Shown in pieces: positions 36,930 to 49,626 of a DNA stretch of 64,000 nucleotides. Position 1 is the stretch's first letter. Every line of letters starts with the position of its first letter. This DNA comes from Opisthorchis felineus (Eukaryota > Platyhelminthes > Trematoda > Opisthorchiida > Opisthorchiidae): the NCBI GenBank assembly GCA_004794785.1, contig SJOL01001936.1, positions 43,931 to 107,930 of the forward strand, given 5' to 3'. Position numbers and translations under genes: made by a program. The notes beneath the pieces were generated by a model. The model had not been told where the DNA came from, ran no database searches, and saw only the letters and a program-made list of their open reading frames with translations.

Positions 36930-37035
36930 ACCAACTAGCCGGGAGGCCGCGGGTTCGAATCTGCCTAGGAACCAGTGAGGTACGCACTGGTGGTGATTCG
37001 CAACGAATAAAAAACATGTGTACAGTTCGTCTTGG
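36930..37035 (+). repeat. tRNA-like SINE with hammerhead remnant, copy 4
   Basis: GCGGGTTCGAATCTGCC is a good Pol III B box. Downstream is GCACTG (36984-36989), GTGGTGA, a perfect TTCG-CAA-CGAA stem II, then AAAAAAC, GTA (37020-37022) and CAGTTC. Stem II differs in sequence from the other copies but still pairs, which suggests it was under structural constraint before decay. Confidence 0.5.
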
Positions 37036-39358
37036 CTTTTTCAGCTTAGACTGACTTCAATTGTACGGTTAAATCCCTATCAAAATTTTAACATCCCATA
37101 GTACCATCCATAAGCGGACAAGCCAGGTACGTTTGTTGATTGTTGATCCTTTTAGCGATATAGCTACTGTCATCACCAATCGAGGCGCATTGATGATATC
37201 TCCCCAACTGGTGGCGAGGAACGTCGAGGACAGTAAAGGCTTGGCGAATAAACCAGCAATCAGCATTCCGCTTCTTCACTCTCGGACTTATCCATCAGTA
37301 ACGCACTACACACAAGTTAGGGAGTCCCGTGTAATTCTAAATGGTCATACAAGCCATCCTCTAACACTGAATCTCTCGATGCACTATTGTTCTTAACTGA
37401 CAGACTTCCAACTGGAATTCCATCGTCTTCTATTCATGACACAAAAACAAAATGCTTCTATTAGTAGCGTGACTACAAGCGTGAACTCTTCTACTGCTCT
37501 CCTGAGACCTTGTGAAACAGGTTGCCTATGCAATCCCATGATATGTGCCTGACATCATTTTGTTGCAGAGAAAAAGGATAGTTACTTTTACTACCGCCTG
37601 CCCATTTTTAAGTTCATACTGCGATTTTGAATGCCACAGACAGCAGATCACCTTTGGGCCCCATAGTTCACGCGTCCTTTGCTTGCAATGGAACTATCGG
37701 AATAGAGTCTCCCTCATTCTAAATTTTCATTACTACGGTGGTTGTTCTCCGCCAGTTTTTTTGCCCAAAATCGTTGCATACAAGCGTGCAGGCTGGACTT
37801 CTAGGTTATTTCGTTTACATTTCGCATCGCACACTCTACTAGGTTTGATTCTATCCTTGACCTCTGGGATCGAGTTTTTGATTCCAATTCTGTCTGTTAA
37901 TTACTCTATTGTTGGATCACCGATCAATCTAACGGATGACATTGCCGGAACTAAGCATTCTGGACACGGCTTTTCGAAGGAAATCTGACAGCACTGAAGA
38001 TGTCAGACTGCAGGTTGTGCAAAGTAATTTCACGCATCTACGGTTTCAAACCTAAATGTCTATGATAGCTTACTCTAGTAGAATGGTTAAAGCTAAACAC
38101 CACAAATATCAGAAAATGCAGTGAAGTTTTAATGCGTTGTCGTACTCGGTTTGGGGATGACATCTGGAAATCCGAATGTCAAATGTGAAGGCCGACAGTG
38201 ATCGCCTGGAAATACAAATCGCCTATGGTCTTTATCGACGGAAGCTAAATCGATTGATCCTGCTATGGAGCCTTGTTCGTAACCCATTAATTGAGCGGAC
38301 TGGTTCTCCAGCAGAAGACTTAGCTTACTTAGCTTCCCATGACGTCCGCTATAGAGTAAGGTTCGAGAAGGAAACCAGCCGCCCTGTATTTCTGCAACAA
38401 AGCCACATTGTTTGTTGACACAACTGCGTATACAAACCTGTCGCTCAGCCTTCAGAATCCTTCCTGATGCAGTGGGTGGGAACACCGTCGAAATGCCAAC
38501 TTTTAACGCCTAGATATTTTTTCGTGGGGGATATTCAAATTAAGAAACTTACGGAAAATAAAGTGTAGAAACAACTTTTTAGACTTTACCGTCCAGAATG
38601 ACTGCCAAAATATGGTAGTGCAGTAGCGACACCGTTAGTATAGACAGAGCAAATGCAGATTATGCGGCTTTTGAGCTTCAGAAATCTGACAACCGAATTT
38701 TTTTGTGAACGCGTTCTAACAAGCGCTTGAATTCTTTCACATAGCTAGCATATTTAATGCTACTGAAGCTTTGTTTGCAGGTTGGCAAAGTCATTGCTTT
38801 TGCGAGGGATACGCATTCTGTCGTTAATCACTGATAGTACAGCACCGGAGTACTTCAGTGAGATACAAACATGATCTATTCAACGGAAGTTTTATCGTAG
38901 AGAAAGTAATGGTAAAAGGGGACACAGCTGAGTCCCAGCGCTAACATATTGCATTTGTTCCACCGGCAAGTGTACACCGTCTAGGCCAGAAAAAATCATT
39001 CTATTGATTGCCAAAGTGCCAGTCACCAATTGTGTCCGCGGTTTAGAACCCGAAATGCGACTGACTTTGCCTTGCAGGCAACGTGTTTGGTGGGAATATG
39101 GGGCCAAACTTGAGGTATGATTAGACCGTCGCAACCTCATTGTTCAGCTGACCAGATATCCGTCTTATTACCACCAGGGTCTGCGATCAGTCCTATTGAG
39201 CAACAACGCCTGCGTAAAACCCACATAGTCCAGTAGCAAGTGGGCCGCCTTGTGGACATTACCCTCCCTCCATAGCAGCTGGATTAGAAATGCAGTTAGG
39301 AAGCAGAAAACGATTCAGTAAATGTTGGCTGATAAACCCAAGGATGAAAGAAAACGTA

Positions 39359-39432
39359 ATTAGTGATGGACTCGAACCGATGACAACCGCGCTTGCTTGA
39401 TGGGTAATCTACCGACTGAGTTACTGAGGGTC
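39359..39432 (-). repeat. tRNA-like sequence (tRNA-derived repeat or tRNA pseudogene)
   Basis: On the minus strand, AACTCAGTCGGTAGATTA resembles an A box and GGTTCGAGTCC is a good B box, about 40 bases apart as in tRNA. The acceptor arms do not pair and no clean anticodon stem is seen, so a functional tRNA gene is unlikely. It is not the same sequence as the common SINE head elsewhere in the window. Confidence 0.45.
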
Positions 39433-39644
39433 TTTATACATCTGAACTTAGCAGCCGATTCGTCGCACCGCTGGCTGTTGTCACCTTTGGGTATCAGGAC
39501 AACATCAATGTCTCCCTCGCTGTGGAAGTTACACAAGGAGATCACTGCCGAAATCAACAGACTATAAGTATTTTAGAAGGATGAATAGTTCACAAGTCGA
39601 GCGAGCATTCTAACTGAGATGTCATTACTCGAGGTAATCACAAT

Positions 39645-39790
39645 GCGGTCCAGCCACTCGTGGCCGAATGGTTCGAGGCCGAATTCGAGACCCTTGGAGT
39701 TTTTTTAGACGCGCACTGTCGGTGATCCCCATTAAGGGTGAAGCAGCTGTACGGTTCTTCTCGGCCTTTTGTTGTCGATTGGTTTCACTT
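39645..39790 (+). repeat. tRNA-like SINE with hammerhead remnant, copy 3
   Basis: A B-box-like GAATTCGAGACCC precedes GCACTG (39713-39718), TCGGTGA in place of CTGATGA, then a stem II of CCC-ATTAA-GGG. GTGAAGC stands in place of CGAAAC, and AGCTGTA (39745-39751) matches the expected palindromic stem III and cleavage triplet. Stem I is only partly paired. It clearly belongs to the same family as the 58.8-kb copy. Confidence 0.55.
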
Positions 39791-41689
39791 GCAGGTCGAA
39801 ACCTCGATTGAAACTGTTATTCTATCAAGCAGAGGCGTGCTGAATCAGCTGTGACGTCCAGGTGCATAAGTGTAACAAAGAGCAGGTGTGCTCGGTAGCT
39901 GTCCTCAAGACACTTGCCCGCTAAATGGGAGGTCGGCGGTTCGAGTCTTTTCGTTGATGCCCTCTTCATTCATTATTTTTTGGGTATGGTACTCAACGCC
40001 ATTTTAGAATCTGAACAGACCAAATTCCGGTCGAGTTTTCCATAGTCGTGGATAAGGTGCCTTGATGGAACGTAAAACGTTGAACAAGATCATGTTGACT
40101 AACCAACCACCAGGTTTGCTCAATCAATTAACGAAACAGACAACCTAGCTAAAATGAGATGGCACTCAAATTAACAACAACCGAAATGTTCAGAGTCGAA
40201 TCGGTCGTGAGTTTATGTTGCGGTCGCCCAATGATTCGAGACCAAACACGGTGGAGCATTTTGAAGGTGAAGGGCACACAAACTTTCGGCACTGCTAGTG
40301 TCTGTGGCCTTTCAACTTTGCCTAAAATTGCAACCATACCCATGGGCGGCGGCTTCTCTCTACTGGACTAAGACAACATGCATCGGCGTCCGATCAATGA
40401 AAATGCAGTTCTTACGTACCTGGAGTGGAGCTCCTGGTTAGTATCAGTGGTTTGGTAACAGTGGACTTTGAGGAAAACGTTATGGTACACTTAAGTATGC
40501 CATGTTCGTCGGTCCCTATATGTAGCAACACAAATTCGTCCTATTCGACCGCGCCCAGTTTCAATGGGGAGTGGACCGCAAAATTGAGTACTCCTATAAT
40601 TTCCCGTTTCTCTGTATTCAGCACATTCGGTCAAACCAACCCGTTGAGTCCACCATCATCTTTCCTGATTGAGTGTTCTTGAGTGTAGCCGCTGGTCAGA
40701 TCAGGTGTATGCGTTTGTTAGTTCAGTGTATGCGTGTGTTCTTTCAGATTCCTGTTCGACGTCCAGTTTGCAGAAAATCTAAGCAAGCTAGATGGGTGGA
40801 TATCTGTAGGAACTAGCCAATCAGAAGGCATGATTAAAGGCCCATGTACATTTATGCAATATGTGGAGTGATGCAGTTACAAGAACGACGATGAAAATAT
40901 ATGCTGTGCCTCCCCCTCGGTAATTTTAAGGAACTCATATGGTGTGGCAATTTAACAGCAGGGCTTCGGCAGAACACCCGGGAGTGGAAGAACGTGCCTT
41001 ACAGCATTTCTCTCTCAAGGAAGGTACCAGCTCCGGAATCTGCAAACAAATCAAACTGCAACAGTACACTTCAATTCGTGCCAACAATTTCTACCTACAG
41101 GAAATGAAAACATTTGCAGGCATAGTCGAGCAGCCCACCTATTGCCTTGAGTGTAGTGTGGCTGGGAAGACTACCTGAGCAGATCGACAAAACACCATCT
41201 CTTCGGGGAAAACCCGGTAAAATGCGAGCACAGAAAAGTCGGTGCTGATCAGTATGAATATTTTGCGGCGTAATCCGTACCTGAGTTGCAAGAAGTACAA
41301 GTTCCAGATTGTTCTAAATTGCAACTAATCACAGATTGTACATCCAATGGACCTAATGTAAACAATTTTACCCAAATCAACAAACCATAAAACATGGTAA
41401 TCGACTTTGCAAACTGTGAAACGTTAGCACAAGTGTTTATCGTATCAGAGAAGCATTTAGACGTACGTTGCGCAGACTGGACGTTACCACGGTGTGGCGG
41501 TTTAAGCACCTGTAACCCACTGAAATATAATGAGGAGCTTCACTTTGACACCCAAAGCGTTACTCGTACCAGTTTGTCACTGGATAGGAGTCCGGTCCTA
41601 TATGTTGGAGGCTGCAACAGGCACGGCGATTTATTCTTTAAAAAACTTGTACTGGTGTTGTAGCAGTATGCTGACAGTCACGCAATGCC

Positions 41690-42850
41690 TTTCGGTTGGG
41701 CTTTTGAGCCAAAGGCTTTAGTCGAGGACCTTAATCGTCTTCCTGTCTAGGTCTGGGCGACCTGGAGTTATCTCATCCCAAGTACAACCATGATACTTAC
41801 AACTAACAACATTCTCGTGCCACATCGGTTGTCGCGTAGTGTCATCAGTACGGTTGCCCCACTTAACACATACAGCAGGTCAGGTAAGCGAAAACATGCT
41901 ACCACTGATGCCTTACTTCGTACACCCACGTATTACCCCTCCTACCCTACCCCACTCCATCCCAATATGGACGTCCCAGTACTAAGACTGATTACTTTGT
42001 TCGCCGTGTCAGGCTCAGCTGCATCATCCGTGCGTCCGACTTCACTAACAACCTAAACACCTCGAAGTATGTTTTCAAACCCTCAAATCCGGTCTCCTTA
42101 TCTGCTTTCATTGTTCTCACACTGAACAAATCAGGATAACAAGCGGCTCTTGCTTGTATGCTGGATTCCATACGCATTCATGTATGCTCTCTGTCAAAAG
42201 CAAGGATAAATGATGCAAGTACGGTAACCGAACTGACTGCCCTCTTCACCTCTTCCCGTTTTCAGCCGCGCACTTCTGGCCGCTGCAGCTGGATATGCCG
42301 GGACTGATGTTGAGCCGTCGAGCCAAAGAGTCTGGATACCCGTTGAGTCGCCTCTGCGCGGTTCGTTCGGCAGAATTTGTGAAGTAATTTCGACAGAGTA
42401 AGGTCCATCGCTACCTGTTTGTTGTATCTGCTTAAGTCCCAACGGACTATATCTCTCAATCCACCAAGGAGTTTCTATAACGCTCTAGGTGCTCTTTTAC
42501 AACGGACTAGAAGCTCAGATACTGTAGTGGGTTGCAGTTGACATCAACGTCCAGGTAGGTAGGCTTAGCGCTAATGAGGCCCAATTGGGTGGTCGTCTTT
42601 GACTGGATACAAGAAACACAGAAAACGGAGAGCACCTGCTGCAGATATGTGCTGATCACAGACTGCTTCTTTGCAATACCAATTTCCGGAACGACGGGGA
42701 TCATTTTACTATGTGGTGCCCACCTAAGATCCAGCTCCGAAAACAAACACACCCGGAATACCAACGTGGACTCCGACCATGCAGTTCTCCGTTGATGGTT
42801 TTCGTCACGTGCACACATCGCGTAGCCATTGCGTCGCCCTGCACCTAAAA
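41690..42850 (+). mobile_element. RTE-type LINE, 5' region and endonuclease, decayed
   Basis: The 5' block starts near TTTTGAGCCAAAGGCTTTAG (41701) and matches 63.4 kb through 42060. Endonuclease remnants follow: WIPVES at about 42329, then after a 2-bp deletion RLCAVRSAEFVK. Next is ENGEHLLQICADHRLLLCNT and NFRNDGDHFTMWCPP at 42617-42725, in a different frame. It is inactive. Confidence 0.75.
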
Positions 42851-43229
42851 AGTGCAAGTTAATGCCCAGTAACACCTTCGTTGTGCCGATTAATTAACCC
42901 GCCAGTCAGTGTGTGAATGTGCATAGCTGACCTACTTACCTATGCGCGTTCGTCTCCCGTTTGCTGAGCCTGCCTTGACTCATTTTCTCATGAGTTCCAT
43001 ATGATCGCACCGCCAATGAGAATCACGAAAATACCGTCGGAAGGGACGAGCGCAACCCACACTACTGAGCCAACACTCCGCTCGCCGTTCAGTGACAGAC
43101 TTGTGCACTTGACGCTACGAACAAGGACAGTTGAGGTTTGTTGTATAAAGTTGCTCACCCTTGTGTAAATAGTACCATAGGATTTCGAACCCAATTCTTC
43201 CTTTTGATATTCGGGATTGTCGAACCTAC

Positions 43230-43885
43230 GCGTCACTCAAAGTTCCGTATCGGGAACCTCAACAAAGGGCTTTACTGTTGTGTGGTTGTGAGGCATGGTC
43301 TCTGCGGACAGGTATTGTGAAGCGTCTTCAGGTTTTTCACCAGAAGCGTTGCTGGCGCCAACGGATTCGTGACGAGGTAATTAGAAAACGGGTATTTGGT
43401 TGTGTAGCAGGTAATTAAGTCACAGCACCATCAACTGCGATGGCTCGGCCATATGATGTGCACGCCAAAAATAGTCTGCCGAGATGAGCACTGTTCCCTA
43501 TGCTTCCTTCAGAATGGCACAAACCGGAAAATGGACAACGCGTAACCTGGCAGAAGGGTGTGAGAAAGATTATGCGGGGTTTTGGGTGTTGTTCGTGCGG
43601 TCCACCTCCCAGGATGGGGTATCCGTGACCTCTCCTGTGCCTGGCCGGAGGCATTGCAAGAAACAGCGGCTAATATACGTCAGTTGTGTTCGTACTGTCA
43701 GTTTCCGGATTGTCTGATTAAGCACTTGGGGATGTACGTACCTCAAAATGCTTGTAACAGACTAGCACTAGGTTCCCCCTAACCCACTGTTCTTTTTCAA
43801 TTGAGGCTCTAAAAATAAAAACAAACTCTGTGGTTGTGCCGCAGTGAAGCATCAGTGTCAAGATTGGTGTCGATGATGATGACTA
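43230..43885 (+). mobile_element. RTE-type LINE, 3' end
   Basis: Plus-strand remnants: LLLCGCEAWSLRTGIVKRLQ, VFHQKRCWRQRIRDEVIRKR, VFGCVAG, then RVTWQKGVRKIMRGF and the PPRMGYP block. The 3' terminus is GCCGCAGTGAAGCATCAGTG plus GATGATGATGAC. It may be the 3' half of the same element as 41.69-42.85 kb after an internal deletion. Confidence 0.7.
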
Positions 43886-44794
43886 GACGTAAAGATGTGT
43901 AAGGATAAAACATTTTCGACGTCGGAAACTAAAATATAGATGACAGTACTGCATGCAGCCAGTCATAGCTGCACAGTCACTTCAACTCATATGAAGCACT
44001 TCAACCCATAAAATCAAATAAGGCAGACGTTTCATTCAAATTGCCCAAGAATCCTCACAGAATCTACGAAGACCATTCTTTAAGAAGATACAGATACCCT
44101 GATTGCAAGTCAAACTGACGGAAAGGTTGAACTCTTATTTCCCTAAAAGCTAACCGGCGGTCTCCAGGAGGAATTTGACCGGATTGTCACAAACAGCCGT
44201 CTAAGCTTACCGTTAGCGATCATCATACTAATGACAAATTGAACAAAAAGATCATTTCTATCAAGAAACAGCATTTTAGTCTGGTGTAAATTCAACGGAG
44301 ATTTTCTCCTTGCACAAAAAAGGTAAGGCCAATGATTCTTGTTTTTTAATCCCAAAAGTTTTCAAGCGACTTCGCAGACTAGAATGATTTGAGCCCCTAC
44401 CGACTTGCTTAAGCGACTTCCTTAAACAGGGTTTTCATTCAACAAATCGGGAAGATCCGTGAAAAGTAGATGCGAAACAAAAACACAGCATCCAGTATTC
44501 TTTGCTGACGAGGATTCTCATGCAGTAGGAGACCTACAACAACACCAAAGAATATAAGGTGCCAATGCACACCAACTGAAGGCAATATGGTGGGATGGGA
44601 TACATTCAGAATAAATCAAGTGGACGCAAAACACGCCAAGTGAGCAACCCAGTACACCAGTCTGGTGGTGGGTCAGAGTTCACAGCCGTAAAATAAGAGA
44701 AATCACATGCAGGCGTACACAAGTATACCCATGTCAGATGGTAGCGGAAATCAGGGTACTGCGATTTGCGTACGCGTGTAGCGAACAGGTTTGC

Positions 44795-45003
44795 CTAACA
44801 TGTGTAATAAACACGATAGTACAACATTTTAGAACGCCAAAGGGAATAGGAATTGTCAAATTTAAACAAGTATGTTCCTAGACCAGGATATATGTGTGAA
44901 CCACAGTAGATTTCCTGATGTGAATTGCGCCGGTAGACAGGGACGATTTCGTCAACCAGAGGTGGCGCATAGGCCGGAGACATTGACACTTGCTCTGATG
45001 CAC
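44795..45003 (-). CDS. ACBD3: ACBD3/GCP60 orthologue, terminal exon (end of GOLD domain)
   Basis: The exon starts after CCTCACATTTGCAG with two bases completing a Ser codon, then 68 residues and a TAG stop. It contains [40 protein letters not shown] and [14 protein letters not shown]. This is the most conserved part of ACBD3; the human protein ends LWRSKSVYYRVYYTR. The stop position matches the family C-terminus to within a residue. Together the six exons in the window encode roughly 345 residues, longer than the equivalent human stretch because of the linker exons. A poly(A) signal was not assigned with confidence. Confidence 0.93.
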
Positions 45004-46189
45004 CTGCAAATGTGAGGGATGAAACCTGATTGATGACTGAGTGAGAGAACTACACCAGAATTATGCACACACAAATCTTCCTGGCAGGTGAACTAACAAC
45101 ACATTTCGAAGTTGCCTGTGAATTTGCCATGTACTCATTCTAACCAAGCGGGTTCCAGTCAACCATATTCCATCCCCACGCCAAATAGTTCAAAAGGCCT
45201 GTAGATGACTGGGTCATCAGCTTTCAAGCTGTGAATTTACGGAACGATTGTGCTTAGTCTTCACATTGATATTTCAACCTGTTCGCATGCATGTTCGGGT
45301 GTGTGCACCCGAACAGACCAGTGATATTTTCCCACCGCAATCAAGTTGGAAATTGATATATCTTCCAGAGATTACTAATCTGAACAAGCAAAGCAAAACT
45401 AGATTTCCAGCAGCTGTTATCAATTCCATCAAGATTATGTCATTATCCAACAGTCCTGATGACCTGAATTCGACATACGCTGAGCAACAATAGGCGCAAC
45501 CAAATTCGGACAAAGAACTCACTCTGTTTCAACCCCGGCGAAAAGTCACTCGTGAGATGACGGATGGTTAAAAAAGGACACAAGATATAGTCCTACAACT
45601 TGACGTTTTGTTTAGCGGTACGAACGGAAACGAAATGGAGACAATGACAGCATCCTAATTACATTGCTCCTCTTCATCTCTGTTTACTCCCTGGTAGCAA
45701 TTTTCTTATGGTCACGACTTCAAATTCTGAGTAATTTTGAGGACGGATACCTCCAGCTCACCAATTCAACGATGGGGTACCAAAGCATAGATGAAGCCCG
45801 GTGGCCGAGACCAATATCGTGCTATTTTCGGAGAGAACGGAGTGAGATAATTTTCATTTTGCCTAGCTAACGTCGCACCTCACATTGATATGTTTTGCTG
45901 CTAACTACCTTTGCGATTTGTTCAGTAACTCGTCGCTTTGGTCGAACTGCACCGTAATCGCGCCCTGGCCGTTCTCTTGACAGGTTAGTAATTTGTCTGA
46001 CAGGAGTGTTGCAGCACATTAAACAGGATAACAATTCCACCACAATCTGATCAGCATCTGACACTGAAGAAAATCTTGACGGCTCAAGTTGTACAGACGA
46101 CCGTAGAGGTGTAGGCACCTCAGAATGCTTGACATAGGCCAGCACTACGTCCCCTCCCTCATCCACTCTTTTTCTCTTCTTTTCACTCT

Positions 46190-46295
46190 GGGGCTTTAAA
46201 TATAATTAGACGACCTTATGGTTGTACGGCAGTGAAGCATCAGTGTCAACATTGATGCTGCTGTCTCTGATGATGATGATGATGATGATGAGACG
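46190..46295 (+). mobile_element. Isolated RTE LINE 3' tail with (TGA)n
   Basis: GGTTGTACGGCAGTGAAGCA and a TGA microsatellite (46267-46292) match the 3' ends at 17.97 and 43.84 kb. No coding part precedes it, so this is a severely 5'-truncated insertion, downstream of ACBD3 exon 1-D in its last intron. Confidence 0.65.
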
Positions 46296-47044
46296 GCTGT
46301 CGGTGAAGCTGGGCTGTTTGGTGGAAAGCACTTCATGAGGAATGCTAACATCAGCAGTGCACATTTGGTGCGTGTGCGAGTTCACATGATGACTAAGATA
46401 CAGGGCGTAGCATGGAGACAGTTGAACAAGGCACACAGTGGGGGAATAGAGAAGCCAAACCCAAAGGTCACACAAACACCATACGACCAGAAGACAGCTC
46501 AGCTATTAGACAAACCGGAATGCCCACCGGAAATGCCAGCAATCAATTACTCATTTCTGGCGAGCAAACGGTAGAAACTCACATACGGTGCACACGCACA
46601 CCCACCAAGGGAGCACTGATTTCGCCTCTGTTGGTGACCAAACGTTTACAACCAAACTGTCCAACTCAGCCACCATAGTCAGCACCCTATTAGTGACCTC
46701 CGTGCAGGTCACCCCCATAGCATCAACAGGCTATTACGTCAAGCAATAAGCTTTTGCCAACCTCAGGCGGATTAATATCCTCCGAAACTTTAGCATTGGG
46801 GTGCGTAGGAAAGAACGTCACTTAGGTATCAAGTACAGAAGGGTAACAGCATAAATCAAACCACTACTTAGTGGTTCCTTCGGTAGGGCAGTTCGCAACG
46901 AAATTGTAACGCGCTGCAAACAACAAAATCATTGACTGCATTACCCAAAATACCAGCAGTCTCCTCTACAGCAGTGCAGCAAGACAATCAAGTAAGGGTT
47001 CACATTATCACATTACAAGAAAGCCACCCACGGTGAGATCTTAC

Positions 47045-47201
47045 TTGATTTATCGTGGTCTACCGGGAAGTCCGGCTGTTGTTGATGAACTTCTGATTCT
47101 GGCGAGGCCCACTCGAAAAATAATCCAAATCCGATATCATAGCTGTCAGTGGCGAACTCCCAAACTATACAGGATCCTGCTGGGTAGGCCGGTACTCGAA
47201 T
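47045..47201 (-). CDS. ACBD3: ACBD3/GCP60 orthologue, central GOLD-domain exon
   Basis: This exon encodes 52 codons plus one base, from a TTCTATCAG acceptor to a TCAA/GTAAGA donor. It reads [20 protein letters not shown] followed by [15 protein letters not shown]. This is nearly identical to the core GOLD strands of human ACBD3 ([21 protein letters not shown]). The C-terminal part is a short Gln/Asp-rich loop, shorter than the long acidic loop found in vertebrates. It ends one base into a Ser codon that the last exon completes. No start codon of its own is expected, since this is an internal exon. Confidence 0.9.
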
Positions 47202-48688
47202 CTGATAGAAGTAGGCGTGAGCAGAACAGAAATTGTATTAGCTTTCATTTAGGGTCGTCGTAAATAAATATGAAAGCCGTGTTAAAAAAAAGTGTACTTC
47301 ATTGCCATTTAATCAATCTGGAGAAACCTCAAACATGAGACGGAGCAACACAATGAAGGTAGGCGGCCAAGTGCTATACTACAGCCAAATTCCCAAGGCA
47401 CCTACGCATATTCGGGAAAGGCGTTCATACATAAAGTGACAGCGAGAATGTCACCGATCTCAGTTGGCAACTAGATCTTTCAGCATCCTAAACCAGAGGG
47501 ATGTGGCCAAGCGAACTCAGCTCCGGAAGGTGGGTTGTACCTACACCAAAAAATCTTCTCGTACCTTCCCACCAAGTCCAGAAGTACTCCCTTCTCTATC
47601 TGAATCACCTGGGTTGGGCAAAGTAAACAAAGAAAGTGAGTGGGAAAGCAAATACGACCCTCAATTGAATACCTGATGTATGGTGGAATAACTGTCTCGT
47701 TGTGGATCCTAGCCTGTATGGCATGTGGTGCTGAGACCTCACCTAAACCTAGAAGCGTTTCGGTTCATCCATTCACAAAGGTCATACACGCTTCACAACT
47801 ATATAAAACATTTCGCACTGTATTCTTCGATAAAGGACCGGGGGAATGTAGAGCAGAATAGCAAACACGATTCACAACTTCGATGTGTGTGTTGATCTCG
47901 CGGTTACATCGCACTCAGAACCAACACGAAGGCTACTCCACAATTTCCGATATCGCTGGAAGAGGGGTGTTCATCAATTGCAAACACAATAGCATGGTTT
48001 TACAGCTAACGTCTCTTTAAAACACAAAACAGAACAGAACTATTCTGGTTAGGCCATCTGAAATCGCATGCTTTCTCTCATCTTAGGAGGATACGGCAAA
48101 GTAACTTTTGTGAACCGGGTCTATAAGGTTTGGGTTGGCAACCGGTTGAACTCTCCAGACGTTTCATTGAAGTTTGGTAAACTTTTGTAAAATTCAAAGA
48201 CGATGACTTTCCGACTGGTTTCACACGTTCACCCAACTACAAACACAAAATACGCATTCTGGTTACAAAATTCCGGGATATTTCCTTCTGCTGAATGGGA
48301 AGATTGCTCACATAGTTGAATGCGGCTTACACCAGAGAAACACTGAAACCATTTACATCGAAGGGATTACGTGGAGGCATGCCTAATGTGACCTTAGAGC
48401 AGAGCCCGGACAATCAACTGATCAAAACGATGTGCGAGCCACGTTCATTCAGTAGGAGGAGTCCGTTGAAAATCAATACGGAGATACGCATATGACTTTC
48501 TAATAAGTTTTGCTTAAACTGTCGAGCTAAGCTTCTCACTTGAGCTTTTCAATAGTTATCAGCCAAGTTTAGCGGTCAGGTCAACAAGTATTGGACTTTA
48601 TTGAGCTACCAAAATCCCACAAAATCGTCAATGGCGTAAGCATTTTACAGAAAATTTCATTCACGAATAAATGCAAACTGGTATTTAC

Positions 48689-48867
48689 CGTGATGACTTC
48701 ACCACAGCCCACTTGTACAATGGCATCTTTCGCGTCAGCCAGGCTTTCTTTGAACTCATCGATCTCACTCCGCGTCCACATTGTCGGTGTCCGAATGAGT
48801 GCTCCGGGACTTGCAGCCTGTTCGTTTCCGAGAGGTTCTTCTTCAGGAGCGGAAGCATTCACATTTT
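48689..48867 (-). CDS. ACBD3: ACBD3/GCP60 orthologue, exon opening the GOLD domain
   Basis: This exon encodes 59 codons after a two-base split codon, between CTTCCATTTACAG and an ACG/GTAAAT donor. After an acidic linker (SAPEEEPLGNEQ) comes MWTRSEIDEFKESLADAKDA and then GCGEVIT. That is the start of the ACBD3 GOLD domain (human MWTRPQIKDFKEKI to GRGEVVTV). The GOLD domain binds giantin and places the protein on the Golgi. The exon ends in phase 0 and continues directly with IRVP in the next exon, as human ACBD3 does with VRVP. Confidence 0.9.
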
Positions 48868-49517
48868 CTGTAAATGGAAGCCGGCTGGTAAGTTAGAGTG
48901 GGACTGGATGAGAACATGGGGTATTGTTCACGTATTCACTACTTTCAGTCAATGATTTAGATCAGGATTAAGCGGATCACTCAGTTCGGTAGCGAATCGG
49001 ATTAAGTCAAGCAGTGCTGATCAAAGAGGTATGGAAATGGTGTTTTGCAGCACGGATTATATAGGGGGATCAATTCCACATGGAGAACGAAAATCAAGTA
49101 TTGTAAATCTGTCTAACGCAAACAATTTTAGAGTACACAAAATATCTTTCATAAGGGAACAGACGTAAATTACATTGTAGGACCACTCCCCCCTCCCGCC
49201 GAAAAAGAGTAAACCACTCTCTAGAAGGACGTTTTCCGCTGAGCGAAACTTTCGTCCACCATAACGACTTTTCAATGGAGGAACATGAAGGTGGCATTCG
49301 GATTTTCTGAAATGACCTGGTTATCTTCAGATGGAAAACACCACATGACAAGGCACTTTTATAGGAATCTGAAAATTTACAAACTAAGTGTGCAAAGGTT
49401 CATATTTATCGCTCCTTTTGCGTGGAAACATTTGCTAACGGGAAGACATCTTAGTGACTCTCGAAAAAAATTTCTCACGCGGAATAATGCTGTGTGGGGG
49501 TGAACATAAACTCTTAC

Positions 49518-49626
49518 CTGACTGGGAAGTTGGAACAATCGCATCGGAAAGGTGGTCGGTGGTCGATTCATCCGCGACCAAGTTAGGATTTGGAGGTCGA
49601 GGAAGCTGAGTGTCAGCGTGATGAGT
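49518..49626 (-). CDS. ACBD3: ACBD3/GCP60 orthologue, internal linker exon
   Basis: This exon encodes 36 codons plus one base. Its acceptor is TTTTGCATACAG and its donor is CAGTCAG/GTAAGAG. The peptide (THHADTQLPRPPNPNLVADE onward) is a Pro/Asp/Ser-rich linker without recognisable homology. I include it because splice phase demands it. The previous exon ends in phase 0, while the next one begins with two bases of a split codon; this exon starts in phase 0 and ends with exactly the one missing base, creating a Glu codon at the junction. Without it the reading frame would break. Confidence 0.72.

Larger units (their letters stand above)
37036..41689. other. Largely unassigned sequence
   Basis: Apart from the tRNA-like elements at 39.36 and 39.65 kb, nothing is recognised. 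The longest frame (37545-37988, plus) has no known motif, no Cys/His pattern and no splice support. Confidence 0.3.

Noticed and set aside
37545..37988. Long plus ORF of 147 codons
   Set aside because: No motif, no homology I recognise and no splice context. A frame of this length is expected by chance in 64 kb at this base composition.
42507..42875. Minus ORF of 122 codons
   Set aside because: The plus strand here encodes decayed LINE endonuclease (ENGEHLLQICADHRLLLCNT), so the minus frame is a shadow.
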